From Ettlia oleoabundans (Eukaryota > Chlorophyta > Chlorophyceae > Chlamydomonadales): 28,913 nt of DNA. Under the pieces are notes generated by a model that searched no databases, was not told where the DNA came from, and worked only from the letters and a program-made list of their open reading frames with translations. Both the position numbers and the translations under genes were made by a program. How positions within the stretch are numbered: the stretch's first letter is position 1; every line of letters starts with the position of its first letter. This document shows positions 9,713 to 21,138 of the stretch, one piece after another. The stretch lies in assembly GCA_019693395.1 (NCBI GenBank), contig JAAMXP010002611.1, positions 1-28,913 of the forward strand, read 5' to 3'.

Positions 9713-11305
9713 TTATTCCTCCACAGCCACCTGGTATAGGCTGCGCTTCAGCAGCCAGCGCCGGGGCTGGCTTTCTGCCACCTGCACGACCGGCCTGCCA
9801 GCGGCATCATGGCTGCCAGCGGGCCAGCTCATCCAAAAGCTGTAGTGCCCCTCAAACTTCACCTCCAGAGCTTCGAGAGACAACAGGGTGTCGAAAGCTG
9901 CCAGCAGGCAGGCGCAGTACTCCCTCTTGCTGGCGTTTAGCAGCGTAAGGGAGGTGAGGCCTTGCAGGCTGCCTGCCTGCCCCAGCTCCAGTGTATTGAG
10001 CACTGTGTTCGCCTGCACCCATCAAGCAGGAATCAATTACATGCATCAACGTGGAAGATTGTTAGCGACTGCGTCGGGTGGAGCATGGCAACACTCAGAC
10101 AGCTGCCACCAGTGGCATATAATCACTTGCACTGTAGCTCACCTCATCTCCATACCCGCGGAAATCCACCTGAAGGCTTTTTAAGTTGGAGAGGCCCTTC
10201 AGTGCGGCACCAATACCCACTTTGTCCTGCCAGTCGACATGGCTGGCCATCAGGTCCTGGTGATCCTCCTCGTGGATAGTCCCACAGTTCTCGCAACTGC
10301 ATTGACCGGCAGAAAGGGCTGTACACAAAGTTGAAAAAACGCTGAGTGCCGCAACAATGCTTCAAGCTTAGCATGATGCACCCAAGGGTCGAATGCGGGC
10401 AGATGCCAACAAGCATCAACAACACGCCAAGTCCACCCTCACATGTAGCCCTGCAACGCCTCAGGTGGCAGCTCTTCAATGTCTGGCACGTGGTCTGGCA
10501 GGGTCAGGCTGAGGCAGGTCAGTTGCGTGGCCAACTCCAGCCCCTTGTCAGTCTGGATGTTGGAGGCAGAAAATGTGCGCAGCGCATGCAAGGCCGCCAG
10601 GCTGCTGAAGCACCCATCAATGTTGAGGCGACGGTCTGGCTTGCTGCAGGAGGTGTCCAGCTCCTGCTTGGCAGTTTCAGGCAACCAAAGTGGTGAGACA
10701 GCGTCGACAACGCATACAGAGCAGGTGCAGGAGTGGCCAGAGTGCCCATCGCTGAAGAGAGCAGGTGAAAAAAAGCCTGCATCATGCAGCACGTGCCTTA
10801 GCCAGCACCCACAAGGCAGGTCAGTTGAGGCAGAGAGCTAATATAGCCCAGCTGGCGTGCGTTGACATTGATGTCCCAAAGTGTGAGAGATTCCAGCTGC
10901 ACAGTGAAGGGCGCATTGCCTGTCAGTACACAAGGAGATAGGCAGCAAAGCAGTGCGAGATATAGCAGTTGACCCTGAATTGCTGACCTGTGGCAGCCGC
11001 CCGGCCAGGTTGCGTAGGCTGAGGGACAGCGGCAGCTCGTCGTGGGCCACAAGCAGAAGCCTCCTTAGTTGAGATGCTTTTGCCAGAGTGCTGGTTGTGC
11101 TGTTGAGTGCCGCCTGGTTGCTGACAACGACGCGTGACTTGGTGCGCCGCCGCCGCAGCCAATCGGCTGTGTCCCGGCAGGCTTCACCAAGGCGCTTCTG
11201 ATCATACAGTGGTAGCAGGTCCAAGAGCTTCTCTGCCAAATCCGGTGGCAGCAGCAGCAATCCAAAGACCACGCGGCGAGACCCAGACACACACCCACGC
11301 GCCAT
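9713..11305 (-). CDS. F-box-like / leucine-rich-repeat protein
   Basis: The N-terminal exon (11305-10988) has an F-box-like helix region, PDLAEKLLDLLPLYDQKRLG then ACRDTADWLRRR, followed by a stretch resembling the start of an LRR array. Later exons carry irregular leucine-rich repeats such as LKGLSNLKSLQVDF and LQGLTSLTLLNASK. Supported exons are 11305-10988, 10896-10813, about 10751-10443, 10296-10143 and 10012-9713 (stop at 9713-9715). All junctions are in phase except exon 2 to exon 3, where I find no donor/acceptor pair that keeps the frame with a reasonable intron; there may be a missed small exon, a frameshift or a different exon 2 end. A substrate-recognition role is suggested by the architecture only. 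A decayed relative of this type lies at about 25800-27190. Confidence 0.6.
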
Positions 11306-11741
11306 GCTTTCTTTCTGACAAAAGAGAAAGAAGAGCAAAGACGCAGGTGCACACGAGGCGGACGTACGCAGACATTGCCGCCGACGTGTCCCATGAGGGC
11401 GCCTGGTGGAAAGTATGGGTCTACGAATCGATTTTCTGACGTGCATCTATCAACTTCAGGACAAAGCCATTAAACAGAGTCATCTCACTTACAGCCTCTA
11501 AGGCACTGTTGTAATGCGCATTGCTGAACAGGCCCAGCGATTACAGTGTATCTCTGTCTCTCAACAATGTAACTGCGGCATTGAATACACCGAAGTTCTT
11601 CTCACTGGAATGACGATCGTAATCAAATCAGAAATTACGACAGGTAACTTGAAACCGTCTGTCCAACCCTGTTTGGCTGCCCACCGCCACGGCCAACAGG
11701 GCCAACAGCGAGAATAATGTACATAGCATGGCCGCAACAGC
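11306..11741. other. Intergenic: LRR gene 5' flank and ABCG 3' UTR
   Basis: Both neighbours are on the minus strand. Two minus-strand TGTAA signals (read as TTACA at 11541-11545 and 11489-11493) lie about 200 and 250 nt past the ABCG stop and are candidates for its 3' end. No further gene or repeat seen. Confidence 0.5.
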
Positions 11742-14700
11742 TCACAGGCGTGCCGTCTTGCGGCGCAGCATCACGTAGACCAGGATGCGGAAGAAAATGA
11801 AGAAGCCCAGCAGGACAAAGGCATTGCGGATGGCCTCCCCCTGGCTGCTAGGATTTTGTGCCAACGTCAACGATTCTTGCAGGCTGCAGAACAATTGGTA
11901 AATGGCACAAAAGTCTCATGAGTGAGGCTGGTGAGAACAGACCCTGCTGTAGCAATCACTCCAATCAGAATTACTCCAAATGCATCATGTAACAACATAA
12001 TCGGCATGCAGCTTGCCATTATCCACCCCGGATACTTATCAATTGCCCCAATTGCCCCAACCACTCACTTGCCCACAGGTGCGCAGTTGGGGTTGGTGCT
12101 GGGGTTGGCTGGATTAGCCTGGGCACAGGCATCGGCGGTCGTAGGGTCTGTACAGCTGTACAGCTGGCGGCTGCCACCCGAGAACTCGATGTATAGCATG
12201 ACACCCAGGGCATAGTAGATGAATGAGATGTACTGAATCCACACCAGCCTGCAGGTCAATGAGGAATGGAAGGTGAACATAAGCGTGGGCTTGTGGTGAG
12301 CTAGACGGCAGGTGTTCCATCCATGAAGAACACAACATGAACATGGGTATGCAACAAATGCTGCAAAAGAAAGGAGCAGGGGACACCTATTGCAATCCTT
12401 GACAGGACATTTGCTGGAATCTCGGGCTGTACACCCACCAGGAGGGCAGCTGAGTGATGAAGAATCCTCCAGTCAGCACCATGGTCATCATCAGAACGGA
12501 GGCCATCGTTTGCGCCGTCTTGGGCACCATAGTGATCACACCCAGCAACAGACCCAGCCCCTGCACCACCAAGCATAATATGCACCCAACAGGCTGAGGT
12601 GGCAGCGTAACATGCAGCAATGAAGTGCAGCATGCGTTTAGGCATGATTTCAGCCAAACCTCTGGCCCCAGGCAGCCCAGCAACCTATGCGGCAGTGAGC
12701 AGCATTGTGCCTGCTAGTCAGGCAGACCTTGCCGCACTGGTCCGGCCAGCCAGCCAGCTATTGCCTCACCTGGGCCACCAGCATGGTGAGCAGCGTCACA
12801 CCATACAAGCCAAAGAAGGCAGCGGCATTGTAGCGCAGTCCACCCATGAAGTAAACCACGATGAAGAAGCCCTGGAAAGAAGAGTACAGCAATTTCACAG
12901 CACAGTCAGGACAAGGCATGGAAAGCGCACAATGAAGGGCAGGAAAGTGGCCACAGTTTACAGATAGCTGAACTGTAATGCTGGTTGACGACCCTGGCTG
13001 TTGTCAGAGGATGAGGCTGTTGGTTGCCATCCACGAATGGCGCACTCAAGCGCTCCCCTGGCCTCTCTCGTTAAGCACAAGCAGCATAAAGGCATGGTCA
13101 CTCACCGTGGGTAACGCAAAGTCCATGGGCAGGTCACTCAGGGTGCGGGCTAGGTAGAACGCCGACAGCCTGCACTGACATGCTGACACAACCACTCATG
13201 GACAATCTGACCTTACTCAGACAGATACCAAAGCAAGGCAAGGGTTAGGGCATGCCATGGTTGATTGGATGAACTTGTACTATACTTCATCACTAGCAAG
13301 AAACAGTAGCATCCCCCAGTAACAAACCGCGACGCGGGCCCAAGGCCACAGTACTGTATGAGGTTGGGCCCCTTAGCTGCAAACCCACCTGTACATGCCG
13401 CTAGCTCGCTCCTTAAGCATGTGCTTATACTCCTCCTGCAGGTTAAATGATAGTAATGGTAAACAACGTGGGTCAAGAAGCCGGTGCAGAACTAGCCTGC
13501 ATTGCTAACCACCTGCTGACTGCACAGCGACCATTCAGCCCAATAAACAGGCGGCAGTACACCACACGCTTGTTGGAATCGCGGAGAAAGCTCACCGGCC
13601 AGGTGTAAAGGGCAAGGAAGAGAGAGCGGAAGGAGGCAAACATGTTGATGAAGAACAGCAGGCCCAGCGTGTTGCGCGCCCTGCAGGTGGAAGGGATAAC
13701 ATGAATAACCAGCCATAAGCCAGGGCAACATGAGAACCAGCAGGATTCAGGTCTTGCCAATTTGCACTACAAGGCAGTGTTCCTGATGTACCTCTTAAAT
13801 CCACCTCATTGTGTTGGGAGCAATACCCTGGCAGACAGCATAATAGTTCGCAAACAACCTGCTGCACGCACCCTAGCAGCGTGTCATCCTGCCCCGACTG
13901 TAGCCAAAACAGCCCTGCCAGCACTGCGATAGCGGCAAACTGAATGAAGTCCTGGTTGTTCATGGTCTGCAAGAATGGTGTTGGGAAGGGCGCAAGGGTG
14001 CCCAGGGGTGCCCCGAGGCAGGTTGAAAACTGGCTGCCTGCACAATCAAGGTTCGCAGGTTATTGAAACTGTGGTGGACTACGATGACACGTAGGTGTAA
14101 CCTGCTAGCCACAACCAAAAAAAGACGCTGAGATGCCCACCACCCTTGCCACAAGGCCATCTGGCCTACCAAGCGAGCCCACTCACGTTGAATCGTCGTG
14201 TGCGCAGGCTGCGCCTGAAGAGCAGCGCCACCTGGGTGAGGTAAGGCGCGCCCCAGCGGTGCTCCTTCTGCAGCCCGTCAGTGCCACCGGCAGCTGCCAA
14301 AGAGCCTGCCTTGTCATCCACCCTCTCCACTGCACAGACACACAAAACGCCAGAGGGGATGTGGAAGGGGGTAACGAAAGTATGGGAATGCGATAAGGTG
14401 GAACACAAATGATCCTGCACAGAGTACCATGCCTCGTGACAATACACGGAATAATGGAAATGCAGTGCCAGCTAGGTGCCCCACACTTCACACTATATTC
14501 CCAGCTGAGGTCAGCACCTGTGACACCATCCAATGTTGCTGCCCCGCCTGCTTTTGCCACTGGTTTGACGAGTGTGTCGCTAGCAAAGCTGCTGGGTGTG
14601 CTGCTGCCGCTGTCCAGAGGCAGCTGCACAAAGGAAGGTGGGCTGCCATCTTGCCGGCTGTAGCGCCCCATGTCAAAACCGTCCTGTGGGTGGCGCTTCA

Positions 14701-17700
14701 GGTATGCCTCCGCCCGTTGCACCAGGTAATGCCTGCTCTCCTCGCCATCCCTGCGCACCGGGCAAAGCCACGAATATGTTACACAACTGGCCTCTGCATA
14801 TGATGCTGCTGTAGGTACGTTGATGGCCATATGCAGATACGGCAGCTAGCAAACTGCCAGCAACCAGTTGTGTTGCAAAGGCAAAACAGTATAAAGCAGC
14901 CAGCCAGCCAGCCATTTGAGTCCAGCCATTTGAGTCATCACATTTAAACATGACTTATTTATGCATGACTCACTTCACGCTTCATTTCAACATGCAAACA
15001 CGCTTCATTTCAACATGCAAATGGTGCGCACCTTTCTGGCACCGACACGTCGCCCGAGGCAAGATCCAATATAAAGTCAGCAAGTGAGGATCCGTAGGGC
15101 AGTGTGTAGCCTAGTCGGCTGAACCACTCGCCCGCTTGCTGTGCCTGGCCGTAGAACATGACGTGTCCCTGCAGGCACAGGATGGGGGAAATGCCACCAA
15201 GGCAGGACAGATTACTTGCTGGTAAACGATAGAAAAGCAACGGGAGAGCAGGATGTTAACAGACAGCAGCCCACGACAAAGATATCAAAGCAGTGCTTCA
15301 ATGCAGGTGACAGTTGAGATGCTGTGCAGCAAGATACTCTTCCCGGGCACAATGCATGTGCAGTTCACCCAACAATGATTGCAGCAGCCACAACTTTCTG
15401 TTGTAGTCGCGTCTGACTTTAACAGCTTCTCAAAATTAGAAAAAACCAGTCAGGGTGGTGGTTGGGACTTGCCTGGCTAAGCAGCAACAACTTGTCCAAC
15501 TGCTGGTACAGGCGCGAGGAGGGCTGGTGGATGGTGGCTGCACCCAAGCAATTCCAGTACCAAAAATAAAGCACAGTAACCATTGGACATCGGAAATAGC
15601 TATTGATGCAGCATTGGCACTCAAAATTCATACATATTAAGTAAACAGCAACATCAGACATCTTCAAGGAAGTAGAAACGTACCAATGATGGAGCGTCCG
15701 CCTGTGGCAAGGTGGCGCAGCATGGTCAACACATGCATGCTGGTGGTGCTATCAAGACCACTGGTGGGCTCGTCCTGCAACCCGTTTTTGTTGGAAGAGC
15801 AGGGTGTCAGCTAGATTCACCAACTCACATTCCCACAGTAACATCTTTCCTGATCATCCCTCCAATTGTTGCGTCCATGCCTTGGTTCTATGCATTGCTG
15901 ATAGAACGGCTGGGGTTATCATCGCTGTGTTGTAACTCATACCAACTCACCAGCATCAGCACCGATGGGTCAATGAGCTGCAAGGGAGAGGGTTGATTGT
16001 TGATTAGGCAATGCGCGGTATTACTCAACTGGCTACAGCAGCATAAACTGCTGCCCCCAGCCCTTTGTAACCAAAAAAACGCGATTGTTTTCCAAAAAAA
16101 CTACCAGAAGCGTACAAAAGCACACACAATAGAGTCATGTGGGTGCAAGTGTAAGTACGTTGGTTGCGGCCACGCACCAGCTCAACTCCAATTGATGCGC
16201 GCTTGCGCTCGCCACCACTGATGCCCTTGCGGAAGAAGCCGCCTGCATCAGGTAAAATCATGAACAGAAAGGGGTTGGGCTGCCATACCCTACCATGCTG
16301 CTCTTGCAAGGTTACCTATCAGCTCCTGGAACGCAGAAAAGCAGCAACCACCAGCAAACCAGCATGTCTAATCTTTTACGCCTGTAGTGCTACAGCTACA
16401 GTCCACATGTATTGCCTGCCCCTCTGCCCCGCGCCAACATGCACGCACCAATGATTGTGTCCTTGCATTGGCGCAGACCCAGCGCCGTGATTGCCAAGTC
16501 GATGCGGCGCATCTTGTCGGCATGTGACATGTGGCGTGGCAGGCGCAGCATTGCGGCGTAATACAACGTCTCCTCTACTGTCAAAGACTCGTAAAGCAGG
16601 TCATCCTGCGCTCCAAGAGGCAGGCGAGGTGGATTTGGTGTGGTGGTTCGTGATAGGGAGGGAGAGCAATGTGGAGAAGTTGACGCAGTGCAGCAAGGCA
16701 ATGCAGTGAGGTGGATGTATGGAAGGGCGGCCGCTGTATGGGAGGGCGACAGGTCAAATGGCAGAAAGAAGCATCTGAAAAGGCCAGGCCAAAGCAGGCA
16801 ACTGACAACATGGGAAAACACACAAGGTGCCAACACCCACGGCCATGCAATCTGCAACCTGCTAACCAGCTCATGTGTCTGTCGAGGTATCGCACTGCAG
16901 TGCCCTACAACGCTCCCTCACCTGCAGCACATAGCCCACGCGGCGTTTAAGCCGCTTACTCAAGGGCTGGCCATTGAAAGTGTACTCGCCCTCGGTGCGC
17001 ATCTGTTTTTGCGCCCGTGCTCCCAGGATGGACAGTAGCGATGTCTTGCCGCTGCCACTGGGGCCTGCAGAGTGCGAGGAGGTAGAAGATATGTGGCAAG
17101 TAGCCAGGCAAGTGGGGGGCGAGGAGTGAAAAGGCTGGCAAAAGCGAGAAGGACATCAACCATGATTAACGGCGTCTTTAAATATCAATTGCTTGCTACT
17201 CCGGAAGGCTGGGCTGCTGGTTGTCAAGCATGCTAAAGCTCAAGAGCTGTGGCCTGATGACACAGTGGCTCACCCATCAGCGCCAGCACCTCGCCAGGGT
17301 GCACGCTGCCGCTCACACCAAAGAGAATCTGAGGGTGGGGACACAGCAGGAATTGGGTTTGGTTGGAAACATCGATGCACAGGACCATCAAAGTTGACCT
17401 GAGCTGACCCAAAAAGGATGCCACAGTAAATGCATGCACCAATCAAACCAATAAACAACTAAATATGTGGGCCTCGGAACCAAAGTATTATGCAGTTGGC
17501 AGCACCTGCCGATGTGTGGCACGGTTGGTGCCGATGCTGCTAATCTTGCGCTTGATTGCCAATGGGTTGAGGCGGGACAGCAGGGATGGCTGCTGCATGA
17601 GTAGTGGCACATGTGCCGACACTTGGTTGAACTGGATGGTGATGCGCTTCTCCTCTGCATGCATGGCAGCAGCAAAGGGGTCAGGATTTAGAGCACCACA

Positions 17701-18071
17701 GCAGATCGTTTGAGATGACTACCTACATGTACTGTAGTTATGTGCTGAGTTCATTGATTTTTAGAAGCACAAACATCATAAAGCAAGGTCATGACACAGC
17801 AGTACAGTGCCTGCACGCCGCCCCACCGCCGCTTACAATTATGCTGTCCAGGATAAACCCCAAATGGCACACCTGGCAGGGTTTCAATCACAGAAAGCTC
17901 GTCCAAGTCGTGGCCCGCCCCAATCTGAACCTTCGACTCGTGCGGTTCGGGACCTGCCCTTGGAGACCATCCCTCCAGCTCCGCTTCCTCTCGCTGCAGC
18001 TGCTTCTCGCGCCGTCGCTCCTCGCGCATGTCTTCGGCCAACCCCGGCTCGGTGCTGGCCATTCGCAGCAT
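11742..18071 (-). CDS. ABCG-subfamily (WBC-type) half-transporter
   Basis: ATP-driven membrane exporter of the ABCG half-size class, NBD before TMD; it should work as a dimer. Twenty exons join in phase to 768 aa: 18071-17873, 17654-17506, 17328-17274, 17064-16922, 16605-16449, 16242-16178, 15977-15951, 15774-15684, 15537-15473, 15168-15032, 14750-14518, 14329-14187, 13966-13872, 13680-13596, 13435-13389, 13169-13106, 12871-12770, 12560-12433, 12248-12069, 11883-11742. Motifs: Walker A GPSGSGKT (135-142), Q-loop Gln182, signature ISGGERKRASIGVEL (SGGER at 243-247), Walker B SVLMLDEP (Asp266, Glu267), H-loop His299 in TIHQPSS. A Ser-rich linker (about 380-440) precedes about six membrane segments, including IQFAAIAVLAGLFWL, NTLGLLFFINMF, VLMMTMVLTGGFFI and AFVLLGFFIFFRILVY; a Cys-containing external loop precedes the last. 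Intron 9 uses a GC donor. The start could also be the Met three codons later. The cargo cannot be predicted. Confidence 0.96.
14909..14936. repeat. 14-bp tandem duplication in ABCG intron 10
   Basis: Two exact copies of CAGCCATTTGAGTC, preceded by a short run of the tetramer CAGC. It lies in the same intron as the 23-bp duplication at 14976; looks like recent slippage. Confidence 0.85.
14976..15021. repeat. Perfect 23-bp tandem duplication in ABCG intron 10
   Basis: Two identical 23-bp units (14976-14998 and 14999-15021), each beginning CACGCTTCATTTCAAC, end 10 nt from the exon 10 donor on the coding strand. No function is apparent. Confidence 0.9.
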
Positions 18072-18541
18072 CTGCGGTCAGCGTTGGGCGTGAGGTGCCG
18101 GCAGTTTAACGATGCTTATTGCTATATGGTGTAGCTGTGACTACGAGACCCCAGGCATTTGAGTCTGATTGGATGGCTCCGCAACGGCCAAAGCTGCGTG
18201 CACCCACCTTGGAGGGGCAGGGGGTGCCCTGGAGTGCTGCCTAGTGCTACCCTTAACTTATTCTATTGGTTGAGACCGTGGTGTTCGTTGAAACCGTGGT
18301 GCAAAGCAAATGGTTGGACCTGAGAATGCTGGCTTGGTGGAATTCTCAGGTTGAGTTGGCAATGATTATGGCGCCTACCCGTCGCCAATGCTCTTGCAGG
18401 CTAACTACCTGCTAGCTTCTTGCTTGCACTTGCAGTCTGACTACCATAAATATTCAGTCAATCAGCAGAAATACAGAAGGCATTCGAAATCATGCATGGT
18501 TCACCAAGATTAAACAGTTATATGGGTGCTTTGTGGCAAAT
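18072..18541. other. Intergenic: ABCG 5' flank and ZNG1 3' flank
   Basis: 470 bases between two minus-strand genes. It should contain the ABCG promoter and the ZNG1 3' UTR. I see a short imperfect repeat around ACCGTGGTG at about 18275-18302, but no TATA box, RNA gene or convincing ORF. The only minus-strand TGTAA overlaps the ZNG1 stop codon, so the true 3' signal is not identified. Confidence 0.4.
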
Positions 18542-20701
18542 TTACAATTGCGATGCCGCACAGGCCTGCAGGCCGGCTTGCAACACTTGCTGCCGTAGGC
18601 ACCGCCCAATCATCACCACCTTGCTATATCGTGCTTCTTCTGGTTTCCATTCGGGGCCCTCCACGACATCATAAATTTCATGTACACCCTGCAAGATGTG
18701 CTTCCTGTTGCTGCCTGCCGCATGGAGCAAGCCCTTGATGCGGAAGATGTCGGCGGAGGCTGCTGTCGCCCTCATACCACCACCGTCGCCGACCTCCTCC
18801 TCATGCTCTTGCTCCCAGAGCAGCGTGTCCAGCCAGTGCCGCAGGCGAGGCAGGTCCACAGCCGTCTCCTGGAGCAAAAGAGTCACCGTGCCAACTCTGC
18901 TGTCGTGCTGGCTGGCACTGTGGTAGTGTTGATGATGGTGGTGGTGATGACTCGGATCGCCACACTGCAGATCCCCGCAACCCTGGTGACCCCGCTGCTC
19001 AGCTGGAGCTGCTGCCTGCTGTGGCTCACTCAGCAGGGCATTTTGCAAAACCGCATCTGCTGCTTTGACGCTCCCGCCGCAAGGCTGCTCAGCCGCCACT
19101 TCCAGCCCACGCATGGCGGCAGAGTAGATACCTGTGTTCAAGATCCGAGCCAGATCAATCTTGCAGTGCTGGCACCGCAACATGGAGACCTCACCGTTCA
19201 TGCCCCGGATGCTGTCCTCTATCCGCTGCAGCTGATCGTCGCTGGCTAGATCAGTCTGCAACACATAGGCAGAGAAGGCAGGCAGGGTCAAAGCCATTAC
19301 AATTCTTCTTCCAAGCAGGTGCGAAACTGGGGGAGGTTACCTAGGTGAGCACCAATCAAGCAAAGCTGTGCTTGACACCGCTCAGTTTCTTACTGCCCTG
19401 CCCGGCCACCTGCGCAGCTACAATTGGACGGTCGCCACACCTTGTTTAGCAACACAACGTCGGCAAAGGCCACCTGCTGCTGCGCCTCGTTCACCGCTCC
19501 CTGGGGGCGCGGGTCAGCCAGCTGGCGCTCAATGTGCCGCGCATCCACAACCGTCACCACGCAGTCTAGGCACACGCTGTGTGGCAAGAAGGGGGCGGCA
19601 GCCATGTGTGTTTGGTTCTTTTATGCTTTGCGCATTGATGCCAGAGTAAGCAGGGGATTGGGTGTTCCTCTCGCAGGGTGTCACTTCTATCCCAAATCCC
19701 ACCCCAAACGCCCAACTCCCACAACCAAGCCAATCCAGTCCAAGCGTTCCGTTCCTACTCCAGCTGCCCCACACCCCCCTGATTACTCTTCCCGCCCACC
19801 TTGACTCCAGCTGGTCGTCGGTCCACAGTGCCGCCGCCACCGGACCTGGGTTCGCCAGCCCCGTTGTCTCTATCAGGACATAGTCAAAGCGGCTGCGTTG
19901 CTGCATTAGTGCCTCCAGAGCTTTGACCATATCGTTTTTAGCGCTGCAGCAGATACACCCATTCTCCAGCTCTCGCCACTCGGCAAGAGGCGAGGCCTCA
20001 GCACCCTGCGGGGTTTGGGTGGGTGGGGGGTGGCGAATGGGGCTCAAGTGTGCTGTGAAATGGTGGTGCGAAGTGACATAACTGTGCTAGAGAGGGTTTC
20101 AAAGTGGCATCAAAGGTATGAGAATACTGGAAAGATTGCAGGCTGCCGACCAGTGGGGTTTTATTCATCATGTTGCAACGCATGTCGTCACAACCAAGAT
20201 CATATGCTCAAAGTGTTTGCAGCGCACCTCGGGCTCTTTAACCAGCGCACGCTCAATGTCCGCTGAGTCCGCAATCTCATTCAGCAGCACGGCGCAACGG
20301 TAGCCATGCTTGCTGGTCAGCACATAGTTGACCAGGCTTGTCTTGCCCGCACCCAGGTAGCCGGTGATAAGTGTGACAGGGACTGGAGGAGCGGGGACGG
20401 CAGGGTTGTCTTCACCGTCGGGGCATGCGTACGCCTTTTCTTGGCAGCCGGCAGGGTGTTTTTAGCGAAATTAAGTCAGTAGTGCAAATATCATTGTGAT
20501 TAAAGGCGACGGTATCAAGGTACATGCGCTAGCACCAACCACAAGAGCAGGTTGGCAACTGGTCAGTGGCGGCAGGGCGGCACGATGACGGCAGCGCCCA
20601 CCGTGCACCTGCTGCTCCTGCACACTGGATTTGTCTGGTGGCGCTAGATCTAGAGGAACGGCCAGAGGCACGTCATCAAGCTCTTCGTCCGAGCTCGACA
20701 T
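18542..20701 (-). CDS. ZNG1: ZNG1/CBWD-type COG0523 GTPase metallochaperone
   Basis: G3E-family GTPase; characterised relatives hand zinc to client proteins such as methionine aminopeptidase. Five exons: 20701-20609, 20434-20228, 20005-19800, 19576-19441, 19255-18542, all in phase, 451 aa. Walker A is GYLGAGKT (56-63), followed by NEIADSADIE, the metal-binding GCICC motif (116-120), the switch-region ETTGLANPGPV and NKTD (213-216, split between exons 4 and 5). A CobW C-terminal domain closes the protein (DIFRIKGLLHAAGS through IGRCLRQQVLQAGL). Between them lies an insertion with six consecutive His from residue 317 (HHHHHHQHYH) and several Cys/His, a likely extra metal buffer. The N-terminal CPELVPI client motif known from animal ZNG1 is not evident here; exon 1 has DDVPLAVPLDL instead. 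A Met 14 codons upstream is an alternative start. The exon 2 acceptor (aaaag) is less typical than the others. Confidence 0.94.
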
Positions 20702-21138
20702 GCCTGTTGGACAGCCGGCTGGGTTTGATGCGCGATCAGACAAACTGGAGAATTGCCAATCTTGGTTGATTTACCAGCATGCCTTACTCTCTCAATCAGG
20801 CCTGCAGATCGGGCAAACGCTGGCACCAATCGCTGAGCTGGCACTCTGTGACCCGCTATCTCAATTGCGCCGTCGAGACTTAAAGGCGTCCCATTGCAGT
20901 AGTTCTCACTGCGTCAGCAGTAGTTGCCTTGTTTTTTGAGACCTTCCTCGGCACCTGGAGTTGAGTTCCGTCTTTCGCCCGCAACTTCGTCCCTTCGGCA
21001 GGTTGCACGCTGGCGAGTGCACGCACCGGAGCACCACATGTCAGCTGGCGAACGCCCCACGCACCTCTCACCGTAAAGCAACGGCACAGCGGCGCCACCA
21101 CAGCACTTTGCCTGCCGTGCCAGTGACGTTCCGTGGCC
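20702..21138. promoter_or_regulatory. Divergent intergenic region between ZNG1 and the MED25-like gene
   Basis: 437 bases between two outward-facing start codons, so a shared or back-to-back promoter region with both 5' UTRs. No clear core-promoter element was recognised; short ORFs here look like chance. Confidence 0.45.

Noticed and set aside
13473..13595. Possible exon reading FLRDSNKRVVYCRLF after ABCG exon 14
   Set aside because: It lies between a good donor (13595) and the next in-phase exon, interrupts the conserved family sequence between the ALYT and KERASGMYR motifs, and is better read as intron.
14933..14940. Perfect C box (GTGATGA on the minus strand) in ABCG intron 10
   Set aside because: No box D follows within a usable distance; it arises at the edge of a short tandem duplication.
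17655..17872. ATGATGT and CTGA in ABCG intron 1 on the minus strand
   Set aside because: No closing stem forms next to the boxes and there is no second copy or plausible guide.
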